Position numbers and translations under genes: made by a program
The notes under the pieces: generated by a model
The model's input: the letters and a program-made list of their open reading frames with translations, nothing else
Told to the model about the DNA's origin: nothing
Databases searched by the model: none
Shown here: positions 1 through 8,777 of the stretch, in pieces
How positions within the stretch are numbered: the stretch's first letter is position 1
Layout: each line of letters starts with the position of its first letter
Assembly (NCBI RefSeq): GCF_024345795.1
Contig: NZ_JAGQBU010000014.1
Coordinates: 1 to 64,000 of the forward strand
Reading direction: 5' to 3'
Length of the DNA stretch: 64,000 nucleotides
Source: Synechococcus sp. J7-Johnson
GTDB lineage: Bacteria; Cyanobacteriota; Cyanobacteriia; PCC-6307; Cyanobiaceae

Positions 1-80
1 AAAAATAGCTCAATGCCAGGATAAAATAATCTGAACGCTCTACATCTGATTTCAGCGCTGCTGAGATCAGTTTTGTTCAA

Positions 81-105
81 AAGCCACCTTGGGGTGGCTT
101 TTTTT
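81..105 (+). terminator. Rho-independent terminator
   Basis: An 8-bp perfect stem (AAGCCACC / GGTGGCTT) with a TTGG loop is followed by seven T. It would end a plus-strand transcript entering from the left. The shorter A run on the other side could also let it work weakly for the mtnB-mtnC transcript arriving on the minus strand. The 80 bases before it are AT-rich and contain no gene I can support. Confidence 0.8.
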
Positions 106-189
106 GTGCGTAGCGTCAGGTAGCGCTGTTTGTGATGTCGTCGTCAGCGGCGTAGTTGTTGTTGGCGTTGATAGTGAAATTGGTGCTGT

Positions 190-1035
190 TTAGGATGGGA
201 GGGGAACCTGCTCGAGGGTTGTGATCTGGAAATAGGGGCCTGGGTCATCTTCTGGATTGCCTGGTCTGCTGCTGTAGATCACGGGCAGGCCGCTGAGCTG
301 GGCGGCATTGAGTTCGGACAGAGAGTCACTGATAAACAGGATATTGCTGGCGGGTGCACCGAGAGAGTCGGCAATCCTGAGATAGCTGGCTGGATCCTGT
401 TTAGGTCCGACACGGGTGTCGAACCAGCCGCAGAACAGTTGGCGCAGGTCTCCAGCATCGGAGTGACCGTAGAGGAGTTGCTGAGCCGCTACAGATCCTG
501 ATGAGTAGACCGCCAGTTGAAGACCTGCAGCATGCCATCGCTCCAGGGCCGGCGCTACATCGGCAAACAGGGGAGCGCGCATCGATCCATTGGCGTAACC
601 TTCGTTCCAGATCAATCCCTGCAATTCTTTGAGAGAGGTGAGCTTCCGGTCGTTATCTATTAGGGACTGGAGGAAGGTGCAGAGTTGATGGAGGCTGGGT
701 TGCTGGGCTGTTTGCTGTCGAGACTCCTGCTGATGCCAATGATCGCTTTTGCTTTGATGGGTGTCTTGGCTGGCGACGTCTTTCCTGGCGATTGGGTCTT
801 TCATGGTGGCCGCATTGTTAGTGGCGTCGCTGTTGTCGTTTTGCCAGGCCTCCTGCAGATCGCAGAGCAAAGGCTTCAGATCCGGATCCTGTTCATGCTC
901 CATCAGAAAGGACTCCAGACGAGACCTTGCATAGGGAAACAGGGTGTCGGCCACAAAGCTTACCGGACATGTGGTGCCTTCGATATCGAGAAGCACATGG
1001 CTGATGTCAGCCAGAAATGGTCTGGAACTTGTCAT
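190..1035 (-). CDS. mtnC: Enolase-phosphatase E1 (2,3-diketo-5-methylthiopentyl-1-phosphate enolase/phosphatase)
   Basis: Bifunctional HAD-superfamily enzyme of the methionine salvage pathway; it enolises and then dephosphorylates 2,3-diketo-5-methylthiopentyl-1-phosphate to give acireductone, the substrate of MtnD (also in this window). HAD motif I is DIEGTT at residues 17-22. A later VYSSGS stretch is motif II, and a GPKQDPASY stretch followed by FISDS supplies motifs III and IV. The protein is 281 aa, longer than the usual 225-250. The excess is a Q/H/S/D-rich low-complexity insert at roughly residues 62-115 within the cap region. The ATG overlaps the mtnB stop by 4 bp, so the two are translationally coupled. 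The DNA is visibly less GC-rich than its neighbours, mainly in the insert. Confidence 0.9.
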   Translation of the reverse strand: MTSSRPFLADISHVLLDIEGTTCPVSFVADTLFPYARSRLESFLMEHEQDPDLKPLLCDLQEAWQNDNSDATNNAATMKDPIARKDVASQDTHQSKSDHWHQQESRQQTAQQPSLHQLCTFLQSLIDNDRKLTSLKELQGLIWNEGYANGSMRAPLFADVAPALERWHAAGLQLAVYSSGSVAAQQLLYGHSDAGDLRQLFCGWFDTRVGPKQDPASYLRIADSLGAPASNILFISDSLSELNAAQLSGLPVIYSSRPGNPEDDPGPYFQITTLEQVPLPS

Positions 1036-1730
1036 GGGTTGGGGAGGGGTGGCAGCAGCAACTCACGCCAGCTCTGCTCCAGCAGGAATTCATGGATTTC
1101 CAGATGACGGCGGGCGCTGAACAGGTCGTGACCCCAGGCATAGAGACCGTGACCGGCGATCAGCAACCCGTGGGGTGCGTCGTCAAGGCGTGGTGAGGCG
1201 GCATTGCTGAGGCGGCGCAGATCCTGATCGTTGGCCAGCACCGGAATGGTGATGGAGGTGTTGTGGCTGTGAATGCCGGTGAGGCCCTTGAGCATCTCCA
1301 GGCCTTCGATCCGTACGGCCGCTTCGCCGGCTTTTGCCGCTTCGGCTGGATTCGTTGCTTCAGCTTCAGGCTGTGCTGCTGCGGCCTGCAGGGCGCGGCG
1401 GGAGAGCAGGGTGGCGGCCTGGGAGTGAGTGTGGAGCACAGCAGCGGCTCCCGTGCGATTGACGATCTCCAGATGCAGCAGGGTTTCGGCGCTGGCTGCT
1501 CCGCTGCCTTCGATCACCTGGGCTTCTGCATTCACCAGGATCAGGTCCTGAGGGCGAATCGAGCCTTTGTCGACCCCGCTGGGGGCCATCAGCAGCTCCA
1601 GGGGCTCCAGCCGGTTCACGCAGCTGAAATTTCCGCTTGTGCCGTCGCACCAGCCCCTGGCATGGATCGCTGCGATGACGCTGCACAGTGCCCTGGCCTG
1701 CTCCTGCTCCCCGGGGGCGGATGTGGGCAC
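1032..1730 (-). CDS. mtnB: Methylthioribulose-1-phosphate dehydratase
   Basis: Class II aldolase/adducin-fold zinc enzyme that dehydrates 5-methylthioribulose-1-phosphate in methionine salvage, one step before MtnC. Visible family features are the GTSGNFS phosphate-binding loop near residue 30, the HTHS metal-ligand motif near residue 100 and a GHGLYAWG stretch near residue 193 carrying a further histidine ligand. The start is GTG. Residues ~118-140 form an Ala/Glu-rich linker. It lies directly upstream of mtnC with a 4-bp overlap, which matches the fused MtnB-MtnC arrangement known in plants, although here the chains are separate. The upstream neighbour mutM is also on the minus strand, 50 bp away. 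Confidence 0.92.
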   Translation of the reverse strand: MPTSAPGEQEQARALCSVIAAIHARGWCDGTSGNFSCVNRLEPLELLMAPSGVDKGSIRPQDLILVNAEAQVIEGSGAASAETLLHLEIVNRTGAAAVLHTHSQAATLLSRRALQAAAAQPEAEATNPAEAAKAGEAAVRIEGLEMLKGLTGIHSHNTSITIPVLANDQDLRRLSNAASPRLDDAPHGLLIAGHGLYAWGHDLFSARRHLEIHEFLLEQSWRELLLPPLPNP

Positions 1731-1780
1731 GGACCCTTCAACGGCATGGCCCTATCTTCTCGCACCGTCCCCGATCCACT

Positions 1781-2626
1781 TCAATGCTGGCAGTTGGGGC
1801 ACCAGTGGCTGCTGCGACCGCCCAGGCGATCGCGCTGGATCGGTTGGCCGCAGCGCCGGCACGGTTGACCGCCTCGGCGATACACCCAGGCGATGCCTCC
1901 GTAGTTGCCATTGGTGCCGCTGAGATCCCGGAAGTCGCTGAAGGTGGTGCCACCGGATCCGATGCTGATTTCGAGCACCTCGATCAGCGACTGGCGCAGG
2001 CGCTCAAGCTCCACGAGGCTCAGGCTGCCGCTTCGGCGCTGGGGGGCCAGGCCAGCTGCGAACAGGGATTCATCGGCGTAGATGTTGCCGACTCCAGCCA
2101 CCAGCGCCTGATCGAGCAGGGCGTTCTTGATGGGCCGCACGGAGTCCTTCAGTTTCTGACTCAGGTAGGCGGCGCTGAAGGCCGCACTGAAGGGTTCAGG
2201 CCCCAGCTTCTGCAGACCTGTCATCACGCTGGAGCAATCGAGGCCGGGGGGAATGAACCACATCTGGCCGAAGCTGCGCACATCGATGAAGCGCAGTTCC
2301 TGCCCCTGCCGGCTCCAGCACCGCATCCGGGTATGGAGGCAGGGCTCGCGGGGCTCCTCCAGCGAGAGAAATTGCCCGGTCATGCGCAGATGAACGCCCC
2401 AATGGCCTGCCGGCAGGCCGCCGCGGCTCAGCTCAGCCATCAGATACTTGCCCCGACGGCTCCAGGCCCCGACGCGAGCCCCGATCAGCCCGGCCCGGAA
2501 CTGATCGATCTGCTCAGGGGCGGCGATGGTTCGCTGCCTGAGCACCTCGACCCGCCCGATCTCGAATGAGCTGAGCTGACGCTCCAGCCCGCGCCGAACC
2601 GTTTCCACTTCAGGCAGCTCGGGCAT
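1781..2626 (-). CDS. mutM: Formamidopyrimidine-DNA glycosylase (8-oxoG repair)
   Basis: Bifunctional glycosylase/AP lyase that excises 8-oxoguanine and formamidopyrimidines opposite C. The N-terminus PELPEVETVRRGL supplies the catalytic Pro2 and Glu3 after Met removal. The helix-two-turn-helix includes GVGNIYADE, and the C-terminus is the expected zinc finger, with Cys pairs at CRRCG and CPNC. Length 281 aa is normal for the family. Repair of oxidised guanine is relevant in a phototroph producing reactive oxygen. The gene is followed on the same strand by mtnB and preceded by psaE. Confidence 0.97.
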   Translation of the reverse strand: MPELPEVETVRRGLERQLSSFEIGRVEVLRQRTIAAPEQIDQFRAGLIGARVGAWSRRGKYLMAELSRGGLPAGHWGVHLRMTGQFLSLEEPREPCLHTRMRCWSRQGQELRFIDVRSFGQMWFIPPGLDCSSVMTGLQKLGPEPFSAAFSAAYLSQKLKDSVRPIKNALLDQALVAGVGNIYADESLFAAGLAPQRRSGSLSLVELERLRQSLIEVLEISIGSGGTTFSDFRDLSGTNGNYGGIAWVYRRGGQPCRRCGQPIQRDRLGGRSSHWCPNCQH

Positions 2627-2761
2627 CCGTTCAGCATCGATCCGGGCAGCCTGCCAGGCAGAGGGCCCAGCATGGCCAAAGAAAATCCGCCGGAAGCAGG
2701 GCTCCCGACGGATGGCGCATCAGATGCGGTGGATTCCGAACGGGCTGGCTCGGAAGGGGGC

Positions 2762-2971
2762 TCAGGCCGACTCGAGTTCCCTTTCGGCGAAGTTGTTGGT
2801 GTTGATGCCGCCTTCCGAGCCGCTGTAGCCGCTGTAATTGACCTTTTCGAAGCGCACCACCACGGGGTAGCGGATGCCAGAGGTGTCGACGGACGCCACC
2901 GTGCCGACTTCGTTGAACCAGTAAGACTCAGGCCGCTTGATGCGCACCTTGTCGCCGCGGGAGATCGCCAT
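2762..2971 (-). CDS. psaE: Photosystem I reaction center subunit IV
   Basis: Small stromal/cytoplasmic-side extrinsic subunit of photosystem I; it helps ferredoxin docking and cyclic electron flow. The 69-aa SH3-like protein has the family's opening [19 protein letters not shown], the central [13 protein letters not shown] strand and the Asn-rich GINTNNF near the C-terminus. The stop lies 136 bp upstream of mutM. The 117-bp gap to the opposite-strand gene at 3107 must carry its promoter, but I could not assign a convincing -10/-35 pair. Confidence 0.98.
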   Translation of the reverse strand: MAISRGDKVRIKRPESYWFNEVGTVASVDTSGIRYPVVVRFEKVNYSGYSGSEGGINTNNFAERELESA

Positions 2972-3106
2972 CGCTGCGCTGTTGTTGGGTGACTGCCAGT
3001 CGGAAGATACCCGCCCCAGAGGGGCTCTGAACCGCGGGCGTCACGTTTCGTCGTTCGCTGTCACGGGTCTGCGTGGCAGCATCAGCGATTGCGCCGCTGG
3101 TCGTCG

Positions 3107-4129
3107 ATGGAGGCACCCGTCCTCAGCCTGGAGCTGCCCGATCCGGAGCGGGACGACATCAGCACCATGGAGTTCCTCTCCCGTCTGGAGGAGGCCTGGG
3201 CCGTCTGTGACCGCTTCGATCTGCAGACGGAGATCTGGCGGGGCAGGATCCTGCGGGCGGTGCGGGACCGGGAGAAGCGGGGCGGTGAGGGCCGCGGCAC
3301 CGGTTTCCTGCAATGGCTTAGGGAGCGGGAGATCAGCAAGACCCGGGCCTACGGCCTGATCCAGCTCGCCGATTCCGCCGACAACCTCGTCGGGGACGGA
3401 CTGCTGGAGGAGGGCAGCGTGAACAACTTCTCCAAGCGTGCTTTCCTCGACACGGCCCTGGCCGATCCGGAGGTTCAGCAGATGATCAGTGAAGCTGCCA
3501 ATGATGGCCAGCAGATCACCCGCAAGCAGGTGCGGCGCCTCAGCGATGAATTCACCGCCGCCACCAGCCCGCTGCTGCCTGAGGAGATCCGCCAGCGCAC
3601 CCAGGAGAACTTGCTGCCCCCGCGGGTGGTGGCCCCCCTGGTGCGAGAGCTGGCCAAGTTGCCCGAACCCCAGCAGGACGACCTGCGCCGGGCCCTGCGG
3701 GAGGAACCGGAGCTGGAGCGGGTCAAGGATGTGACCAGCACCGCCCGCTGGCTGAGCAAGGCGGCCGAGGCCGGCCTCGCCGTGCGCGCTTTTCAGCAGG
3801 GGAATCTCAACCTCGAGAAGGCCCTGCAGGAGGCTCAGCGGCTCGATGCCCTCGGCCTGTTCGCCGATGCGGTCGGTCAGGCCCAGCAGCTGGAGAGCGC
3901 TGTGCTCAAGCTGCACACCAGCTGGCGGCGGCTGGGGGGGCTGCAGGAACGCCTCTGGGTGGAGAGCGGCAGCAGCACCCCCCATCTGCGCGAGCTGCTC
4001 ACCGCCCTGCAGAGTCTGAGCGGCACCACCTTGCGGGTATCCCTAGGAGAGCTCTCGGGGGGGAAGCGGGTGCGCCTGCAACTGGTGGAGGAGACCCCCG
4101 ACCAGCTGACGCCTCCGCCCTTGCCCTGA
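3107..4129 (+). CDS. Conserved picocyanobacterial protein, DUF3102/ParB-like N-terminal region, unknown function
   Basis: Not assigned to a characterised family. About 340 aa, soluble, no signal peptide and no membrane segment. Residues ~20-95 (numbered from ATG at 3107) contain a basic helix followed by GFLQWLREREISKTRAYGL, the layout of DUF3102/KorB-like DNA-binding regions in which a helical motif recognises DNA. The middle is highly charged and alpha-helical (many E/R/L heptads, possible coiled coil at ~140-260). The C-terminus ends in an amphipathic strand and a Pro-rich tail. The ATG at 3107 is preferred over a TTG 18 bases upstream. It is divergent from psaE and 39 bp upstream of recQ, so co-transcription with recQ is plausible. 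A DNA-related role is inference only. Confidence 0.7.
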   Translation: MEAPVLSLELPDPERDDISTMEFLSRLEEAWAVCDRFDLQTEIWRGRILRAVRDREKRGGEGRGTGFLQWLREREISKTRAYGLIQLADSADNLVGDGLLEEGSVNNFSKRAFLDTALADPEVQQMISEAANDGQQITRKQVRRLSDEFTAATSPLLPEEIRQRTQENLLPPRVVAPLVRELAKLPEPQQDDLRRALREEPELERVKDVTSTARWLSKAAEAGLAVRAFQQGNLNLEKALQEAQRLDALGLFADAVGQAQQLESAVLKLHTSWRRLGGLQERLWVESGSSTPHLRELLTALQSLSGTTLRVSLGELSGGKRVRLQLVEETPDQLTPPPLP

Positions 4130-4168
4130 GCGGAGCGAGGGTTAAGGTCGCAGCGATGCGGGGCTGAC

Positions 4169-5671
4169 GTGGCGGTGGCGGCGGATCCGCTCGAATCGGA
4201 GCTCCAGCGTCATTTCGGGTGGACGGCCTTCCGCCCGGGGCAGCGGCCGGTGGTGGAGGCGTTGCTCTCCGGTCAGGATTGTCTGGCGGTGATGCCCACC
4301 GGAGCTGGCAAGTCGTTGTGTTTTCAACTGCCGGCTCTGGTACGGCAGGGCCTGGTGCTGGTGGTCTCCCCCCTGGTGGCCCTGATGCAGGACCAGGTGA
4401 GCCAGCTGCAACGGCGGGGCATCCCGGCGGCCAGCCTGCACCAGGGACTGGATCTGCCCAGCCGCCGGGCCTTGCTGCGCCGCTTGGAGCAGAATCGGCT
4501 GCGGGTGCTCTACCTGGCCCCGGAGCGTCTGCAGGCCGAGGCCACCCGCCAGTTGTTGGAGGAGGTGCTGGAGCAGGGGCGCCTGGTGGCCCTGGCGGTG
4601 GATGAGGCCCATTGCATCAGTGCCTGGGGTCACGACTTCCGACCCGATTACCGGCGGCTGGGTCAGTTGCGCAGCCTCTGCCCCGGGGTGCCGCTGGTGG
4701 CCCTCAGTGCCACGGCGGCACCCCGGGTCCGCGCCGACATCATCCGCCTGCTCCAGTTGCGGCGCCCCCTTGTGCAGGTGCGTTCGGCCAGGCGCTCCAA
4801 CCTGACCTATGCCATGGAACGGCGTCCAGAGGACCCCATGGCCCTGTTGCTGGAGGCGCTGGAGCGGGCGCGGGGGGCTGTGCTGATCTACGCGCGCACC
4901 CGCCGCTCGGTGGAGCACTGGGCCGCCCGCCTTTCTGCCGCTGGCCGTGAGGCGATCGCGTACCACGCGGGCATGGACCCGGAGAGTCGCCAGCTGGCCC
5001 TGGAGCATTTCCAGGAGAGTCCGACGCCGGTGCTGGTGGCCACCGTGGCCTTCGGGATGGGGGTGGACCGGCCGGATGTGGGCCTGGTGCTGCACCTCGA
5101 CCTGCCGGCCAGCGCCGAGGGGTATCTGCAGGAGTCGGGCCGGGCTGGCCGAGACGGGCTTCCCGCCCGCTGCCTGGTGCTGTTCGATCCGGCTGATCGG
5201 CTCTCCCTGGGCTGGGCGATGCGGGCCTCGGCGCGGCAGATGAGTCCGGAACTTCAGGACCAGGAGCGCCCGCGTCGTGACATCGCCCAGCAGCAGCTGC
5301 GGCAGATGGAGGCCGTGGCGGAGGGCAGCAGCTGCCGTGAACAGGCCCTGCTGCTGACGGTGGGGGAATTGGTGCCGCCCTGTGGCCGCTGCGATGTCTG
5401 CCGGCGGCCCCGCTCGATCAGCGACTGGTCGCTGGATGCGGTGCGGGTGCTGGAGGCCCTGGCCCAGAAGGATGGGGTGGACCTGCGCCGGCTGGCCGGG
5501 GCACTGGAGCAGGCCCATGCCGGCGATGAGCAGCGCTGGGGATGGCTGACTCGTCGTCTGGTGCAGGAGGAGCTGATCAGCGAAAGCGACGATGGCAGCC
5601 AGCGTCTCTGGCTGCGCACCGCTGGACGCCACTACCTCAGCCAGCCCTGGCCGCTGCGCTGGGCGGCCTGA
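4169..5671 (+). CDS. recQ: ATP-dependent DNA helicase RecQ
   Basis: Superfamily 2 3'-5' DNA helicase for recombination and fork repair. Visible in order: the motif 0 region HFGWTAFRPGQRPVVEAL near residue 14, Walker A MPTGAGKS near residue 45, the DEAH box VDEAHCISAWGHDFR near residue 147, SATAAPRV (motif III), YHAGMDPESR, then ATVAFGMGVDRPDV and QESGRAGRDG (motifs V and VI). Four cysteines in the SSCREQ and CGRCDVC segments give the RecQ zinc site. At 500 aa it is short: the winged-helix part seems reduced and no HRDC domain is seen, as in many cyanobacterial RecQ proteins. The start is GTG. It ends two bases before the convergent LysM gene. Confidence 0.95.
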   Translation: MAVAADPLESELQRHFGWTAFRPGQRPVVEALLSGQDCLAVMPTGAGKSLCFQLPALVRQGLVLVVSPLVALMQDQVSQLQRRGIPAASLHQGLDLPSRRALLRRLEQNRLRVLYLAPERLQAEATRQLLEEVLEQGRLVALAVDEAHCISAWGHDFRPDYRRLGQLRSLCPGVPLVALSATAAPRVRADIIRLLQLRRPLVQVRSARRSNLTYAMERRPEDPMALLLEALERARGAVLIYARTRRSVEHWAARLSAAGREAIAYHAGMDPESRQLALEHFQESPTPVLVATVAFGMGVDRPDVGLVLHLDLPASAEGYLQESGRAGRDGLPARCLVLFDPADRLSLGWAMRASARQMSPELQDQERPRRDIAQQQLRQMEAVAEGSSCREQALLLTVGELVPPCGRCDVCRRPRSISDWSLDAVRVLEALAQKDGVDLRRLAGALEQAHAGDEQRWGWLTRRLVQEELISESDDGSQRLWLRTAGRHYLSQPWPLRWAA

Positions 5672-5673
5672 CT

Positions 5674-6786
5674 TCAGCCTGCGGTCTGCTTGCAGACGTC
5701 CTTGATCAGCTGCTCCTCGTAATCGGTGGTGGGATCTTCCCAGCTGGTCCAGGCGCCCGCTGCACCGGTGGCATTGATCTTGCGGGCGGCGCAGTTGATC
5801 GCCACGAACACCGGCTGACCGCCGCTGTTGAGAGCTGGAGCCACCTGGCTGCCGCCCATCGGCCGCCAGTTGGAGAAATCCACCTGCAGCGGACCGTAGG
5901 TGCGCCAGTCGGGGGGGGCGGTGTTGCTGGGATCGGGCATGGGTTGGGGCTTGGCGGCAGGGGGTTTGGCGGCGGCCGCAGGTGTGGTGGCCGGTTTGGC
6001 CTGGGGCTCAGGTTGCTTGGTTTGCTCGGGCGGATTAGGCGCTGGTTTTGGCTCTGGTTTCGGCTCTGGCTGGGCCGTCACCTGGGGGGCCGGGGTCGAT
6101 TTGGCCGGCGCTGGTTTGGCTGCTGCTGGTTTGGCGGCTGGGGTTCCGCTGGCGGGCCCCAGGCTGAGCTTGGTGCCCACCTGCAGGTTGTCGGGAGCTT
6201 CCAGCTTGTTCAGGCTCACCAGCCGGGCCACTGGCACGTCGTAGCGCTCGGAGATCTCCGAGAGGGTTTCACCGGATTTGACCACGTGCACCCGAGCGGC
6301 CTTCGCTCCTGCCGCCGCGGGGGGCGCTGGCTTGGCGGCGGGCTTGGCGGGCTTCGTGGGCTTGGCCGCATTCTTCGCCGGGGGCACCTTCAGGCGTTGC
6401 CCCACCTGCAGCAGATCCGCGTCCTTGAGGCCATTGAGATCCTTCAGCTTCTGCACCGAAAGGCCATAGCGCTCAGCGATCTCTGAGAGGGTTTCGCCGG
6501 CGCTGACGGTGTGGCTGCCGGTCCCTGAAGAACCCGAACCGGCCCGCGGCGCTGTCTTGGCCCCATCGGGCAGCTTCAGGCGGGTGCCGGCCTCCACCAG
6601 ATTGGGGTCCTTGATGCCGTTGAGCTGAAGCAATCGCTGCACCGACACTCCGTAGCGCTCGGCGATCTCCGAGAGGGTTTCCCCCGACTTGACCACGTGT
6701 TGGGGAGCCGCCACTGCCGGCAAGGGCAGAACCAGGGCCAGGACCAGGGCGGCCAGGACACGGCGCAAGGTTTGCGGGCTGCTCAT
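5674..6786 (-). CDS. Secreted/periplasmic triple-LysM protein
   Basis: Predicted peptidoglycan-binding envelope protein of 370 aa. Residues 1-26 form a Sec signal peptide ending VAA. Three LysM modules follow, at roughly residues 29-75, 91-135 and 165-210, each with the GETLSEI(A/S)ERY core. They are joined by long Ala/Pro/Lys-rich linkers (notably ~135-163 and ~215-285). The final ~85 residues form a separate domain with [14 protein letters not shown] and a Cys pair. I do not recognise that domain; no M23 or other hydrolase motif is seen. Its stop is two bases from the recQ stop, tail to tail. It may be a cell-wall-associated scaffold, but no enzymatic activity can be assigned. Confidence 0.88.
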   Translation of the reverse strand: MSSPQTLRRVLAALVLALVLPLPAVAAPQHVVKSGETLSEIAERYGVSVQRLLQLNGIKDPNLVEAGTRLKLPDGAKTAPRAGSGSSGTGSHTVSAGETLSEIAERYGLSVQKLKDLNGLKDADLLQVGQRLKVPPAKNAAKPTKPAKPAAKPAPPAAAGAKAARVHVVKSGETLSEISERYDVPVARLVSLNKLEAPDNLQVGTKLSLGPASGTPAAKPAAAKPAPAKSTPAPQVTAQPEPKPEPKPAPNPPEQTKQPEPQAKPATTPAAAAKPPAAKPQPMPDPSNTAPPDWRTYGPLQVDFSNWRPMGGSQVAPALNSGGQPVFVAINCAARKINATGAAGAWTSWEDPTTDYEEQLIKDVCKQTAG

Positions 6787-6878
6787 GGATGGCGTTCGGC
6801 TGGGTGAACCTTACGGAGACCTCCCCGGAACGCCAGCCCCCGCTTCACCACGAGTCCCGGCCGACTTCGTTTCGGCAT

Positions 6879-8336
6879 TCAACCCAGCAGCCTTTTGATC
6901 AGGCTGAGCCGATCTCCATAGGGCGGGTAGCGGAAGGGCAGATCGAAGCGGAAGGGTCGGCGCAGCACGCTGCGCAGGTGCGAGAAGGTGTCGAAGCCCG
7001 CCTGGCCGTGATAGCGGCCCATGCCGCTTTCGCCGACACCGCCGAAGGGCAGCTCAGGCACCCCCACCTGCATCACCACGTCGTTGAGGCAGACGCCGCC
7101 GGAACTGGTGCCGGCCAGCACCTGGTCCTGGGCCGTGCTGCTGCGGCTGAACAGGTAGAGAGCCAGCGGTTTGGGCCCCTGGCGGATCAGGTCGATGGCC
7201 TCGTTCAGCCCCGTGATGCCGACCACCGGCAACAAGGGGCCGAACAGCTCGCCGGCCAGGAGCGGATCGTTGATGCCGGAGAGGAGTTCGGAGGCAGGCT
7301 CGCAGGCGATCAAGGTGGGTGCGATCCGGCGGGTCTGGGGATCCACCTGGCCGCCGCTGAGCACCCGACCATCCCGCCTGGCGCCCTCCAGCAGGGCCAG
7401 CAGCCGCTCGAACTGGGCCTGGTTGATGATGCGGGCCAGGTCGGGGGAGGCGAGGGGATCGTCGCCGTAGGCCCGCTGGAACTCACCCCGCAGCCGCTCG
7501 ATCAGGGCCGGCCGCACCGTTTCCTCCACCAGCAGGTGGTCGGGGGCGATGCAGGTCTGCCCGGCATTGAGACCCTTGCCCCAGGCCAGCCGCCGGGCGG
7601 ACACCTCCAGATCAGCATCGGCCAGCACGATCGCCGGGCTGCGGCCGCCCAACTCGAGGGTCACCGGCGTCAAATTACGGGCCGCGGCGGCCATCACCAG
7701 CCGGCCCACCCGGCCGCCGCCGGTGAAGAAGATGTGATCGAAGGGGAGATCGAGCAGCTCACCGGCCACCTCGGCGCCGCCCTCCCGCACCACCACCACC
7801 TGGGGATCGAGGTGGCGGCCCGCCAGCCGGGCAATCAGGGCGGAGGTGTGGGGCGCCTGCTCGGAAGGCTTGAGCACGGCGGTGTTGCCAGCCGCAAGGG
7901 CGCTCACCAGGGGCTGGAGCGTGAGCGAGAAGGGATAGTTCCACGGCCCGATGATCAGCACGCAGCCGAGCGGTTCAGCCACCAGCTCCGCCCTTCCGGG
8001 CCGCTGGGAGAGGGGAACGGCAACGGGCCTTGGTGCCATCCAGCGCTTCAGCTTCTGCTGGGCCAGGCGGAGCTCCTGCCGCACGGCCACCACTTCGAAG
8101 TACGCCTCCACCGGCGGTTTGCCGAGATCGGCGCTCAGCGCCTCGAGGATGGCTGGCTCGTTATCCGCGAGCAGCGAGTCGAGGGACTGGAGCTGGGCAC
8201 GCCGCCAGGCGAGCGGCCTGGTGGTACCCGAGCTCACCAGCTCCCTCAGGGCGGTTGTCGAGAACTGCCCGCCGGGGTCAACGGGCCCGCCTGCGCCAGC
8301 AGCGGTGGCGGAGGGGGTGAGGGAGTTCATGCTCAT
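6879..8336 (-). CDS. NAD(P)-dependent aldehyde dehydrogenase, class 3 type
   Basis: Cytoplasmic aldehyde dehydrogenase of 485 aa. Residues visible: PWNYPFSLTLQPL (cofactor region), the catalytic Glu in LELGGRSPAIV, and the catalytic Cys in NAGQTCIAPDH. The C-terminal FRYPPYGDRLSLIKRLL is typical of class 3/fatty-aldehyde dehydrogenases that end in an amphipathic or membrane-contacting helix. In cyanobacteria the corresponding enzyme oxidises long-chain fatty aldehydes derived from acyl-ACP to fatty acids; substrate here is inferred from family. Two Met codons six bases apart (8336 and 8330) are both possible starts. It lies upstream of the LysM gene on the same strand. Confidence 0.93.
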   Translation of the reverse strand: MSMNSLTPSATAAGAGGPVDPGGQFSTTALRELVSSGTTRPLAWRRAQLQSLDSLLADNEPAILEALSADLGKPPVEAYFEVVAVRQELRLAQQKLKRWMAPRPVAVPLSQRPGRAELVAEPLGCVLIIGPWNYPFSLTLQPLVSALAAGNTAVLKPSEQAPHTSALIARLAGRHLDPQVVVVREGGAEVAGELLDLPFDHIFFTGGGRVGRLVMAAAARNLTPVTLELGGRSPAIVLADADLEVSARRLAWGKGLNAGQTCIAPDHLLVEETVRPALIERLRGEFQRAYGDDPLASPDLARIINQAQFERLLALLEGARRDGRVLSGGQVDPQTRRIAPTLIACEPASELLSGINDPLLAGELFGPLLPVVGITGLNEAIDLIRQGPKPLALYLFSRSSTAQDQVLAGTSSGGVCLNDVVMQVGVPELPFGGVGESGMGRYHGQAGFDTFSHLRSVLRRPFRFDLPFRYPPYGDRLSLIKRLLG

Positions 8337-8539
8337 CGACGGGGTGGCAACCGAGCTAAGTCTGGCCAGAGATGGAGTCTGGCCGCGACAATCGATCCGG
8401 CCTGGACATCCCTATCGATGAGTGCGACATGGATGAGCGCTACGACCGATTCGGATGAATCAGCGCCGAGATTGAGAAGAAAGTCTGGTCATCTCGGGAT
8501 TCATCAACAAGCCAGAATCAGCTGCAGAAAAAGGCAGCT

Positions 8540-8573
8540 CAATGCTGAGTTGAGCAGTACAATGGTGAGTTGA
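8540..8573. repeat. Imperfect 14-bp direct repeat, period 20
   Basis: CAATGCTGAGTTGA (8540-8553) and CAATGGTGAGTTGA (8560-8573) differ by one base and sit just past the 3' end of tRNA-Thr. The surrounding 239-bp gap between the aldehyde dehydrogenase start and tRNA-Thr is less GC-rich. It also holds an A5-centred GCTGC/GCAGC inverted repeat. No gene is supported there. Confidence 0.6.
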
Positions 8574-8575
8574 AA

Positions 8576-8647
<72 letters not shown>

Positions 8648-8658
8648 ATGTGGAAAGG

Positions 8659-8740
8659 TGGGCCGGGTTGGATTTGAACCAACGTAGGCAGAGCCAGCGG
8701 ATTTACAGTCCGCCCCCATTAACCACTCGGGCACCGACCC
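8659..8740 (-). tRNA. tRNA-Tyr (GTA anticodon)
   Basis: 82-nt class II tRNA on the minus strand with the long variable arm expected for tyrosine. Acceptor GGGTCGG pairs with CCGGCCC (one G-U), the anticodon GTA sits within GGACTGTAAATCC, and the T loop is GTTCAAATC. It lies immediately upstream of tRNA-Thr and 37 bp from the divergent aroQ start. Confidence 0.97.
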
Positions 8741-8777
8741 GAACCACACCTCGACAACTTACCAGCCGACCTTCCTC

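Noticed and set aside
1-189. A minus-strand 23-codon tail reading Asn/Asp/Thr-rich sequence ending at ~115
   Set aside because: No start or upstream homology remains; it overlaps the mtnC stop by one base and cannot be separated from chance.
4142-5632. 496-codon minus-strand open frame opposite recQ
   Set aside because: Antisense to a complete RecQ helicase; composition (H, Q, R, P) is that of a shadow frame.
6789-8573. 594-codon plus-strand open frame opposite the aldehyde dehydrogenase
   Set aside because: Long only because high GC removes stop codons; no domain is recognisable, and the opposite strand has an intact enzyme.
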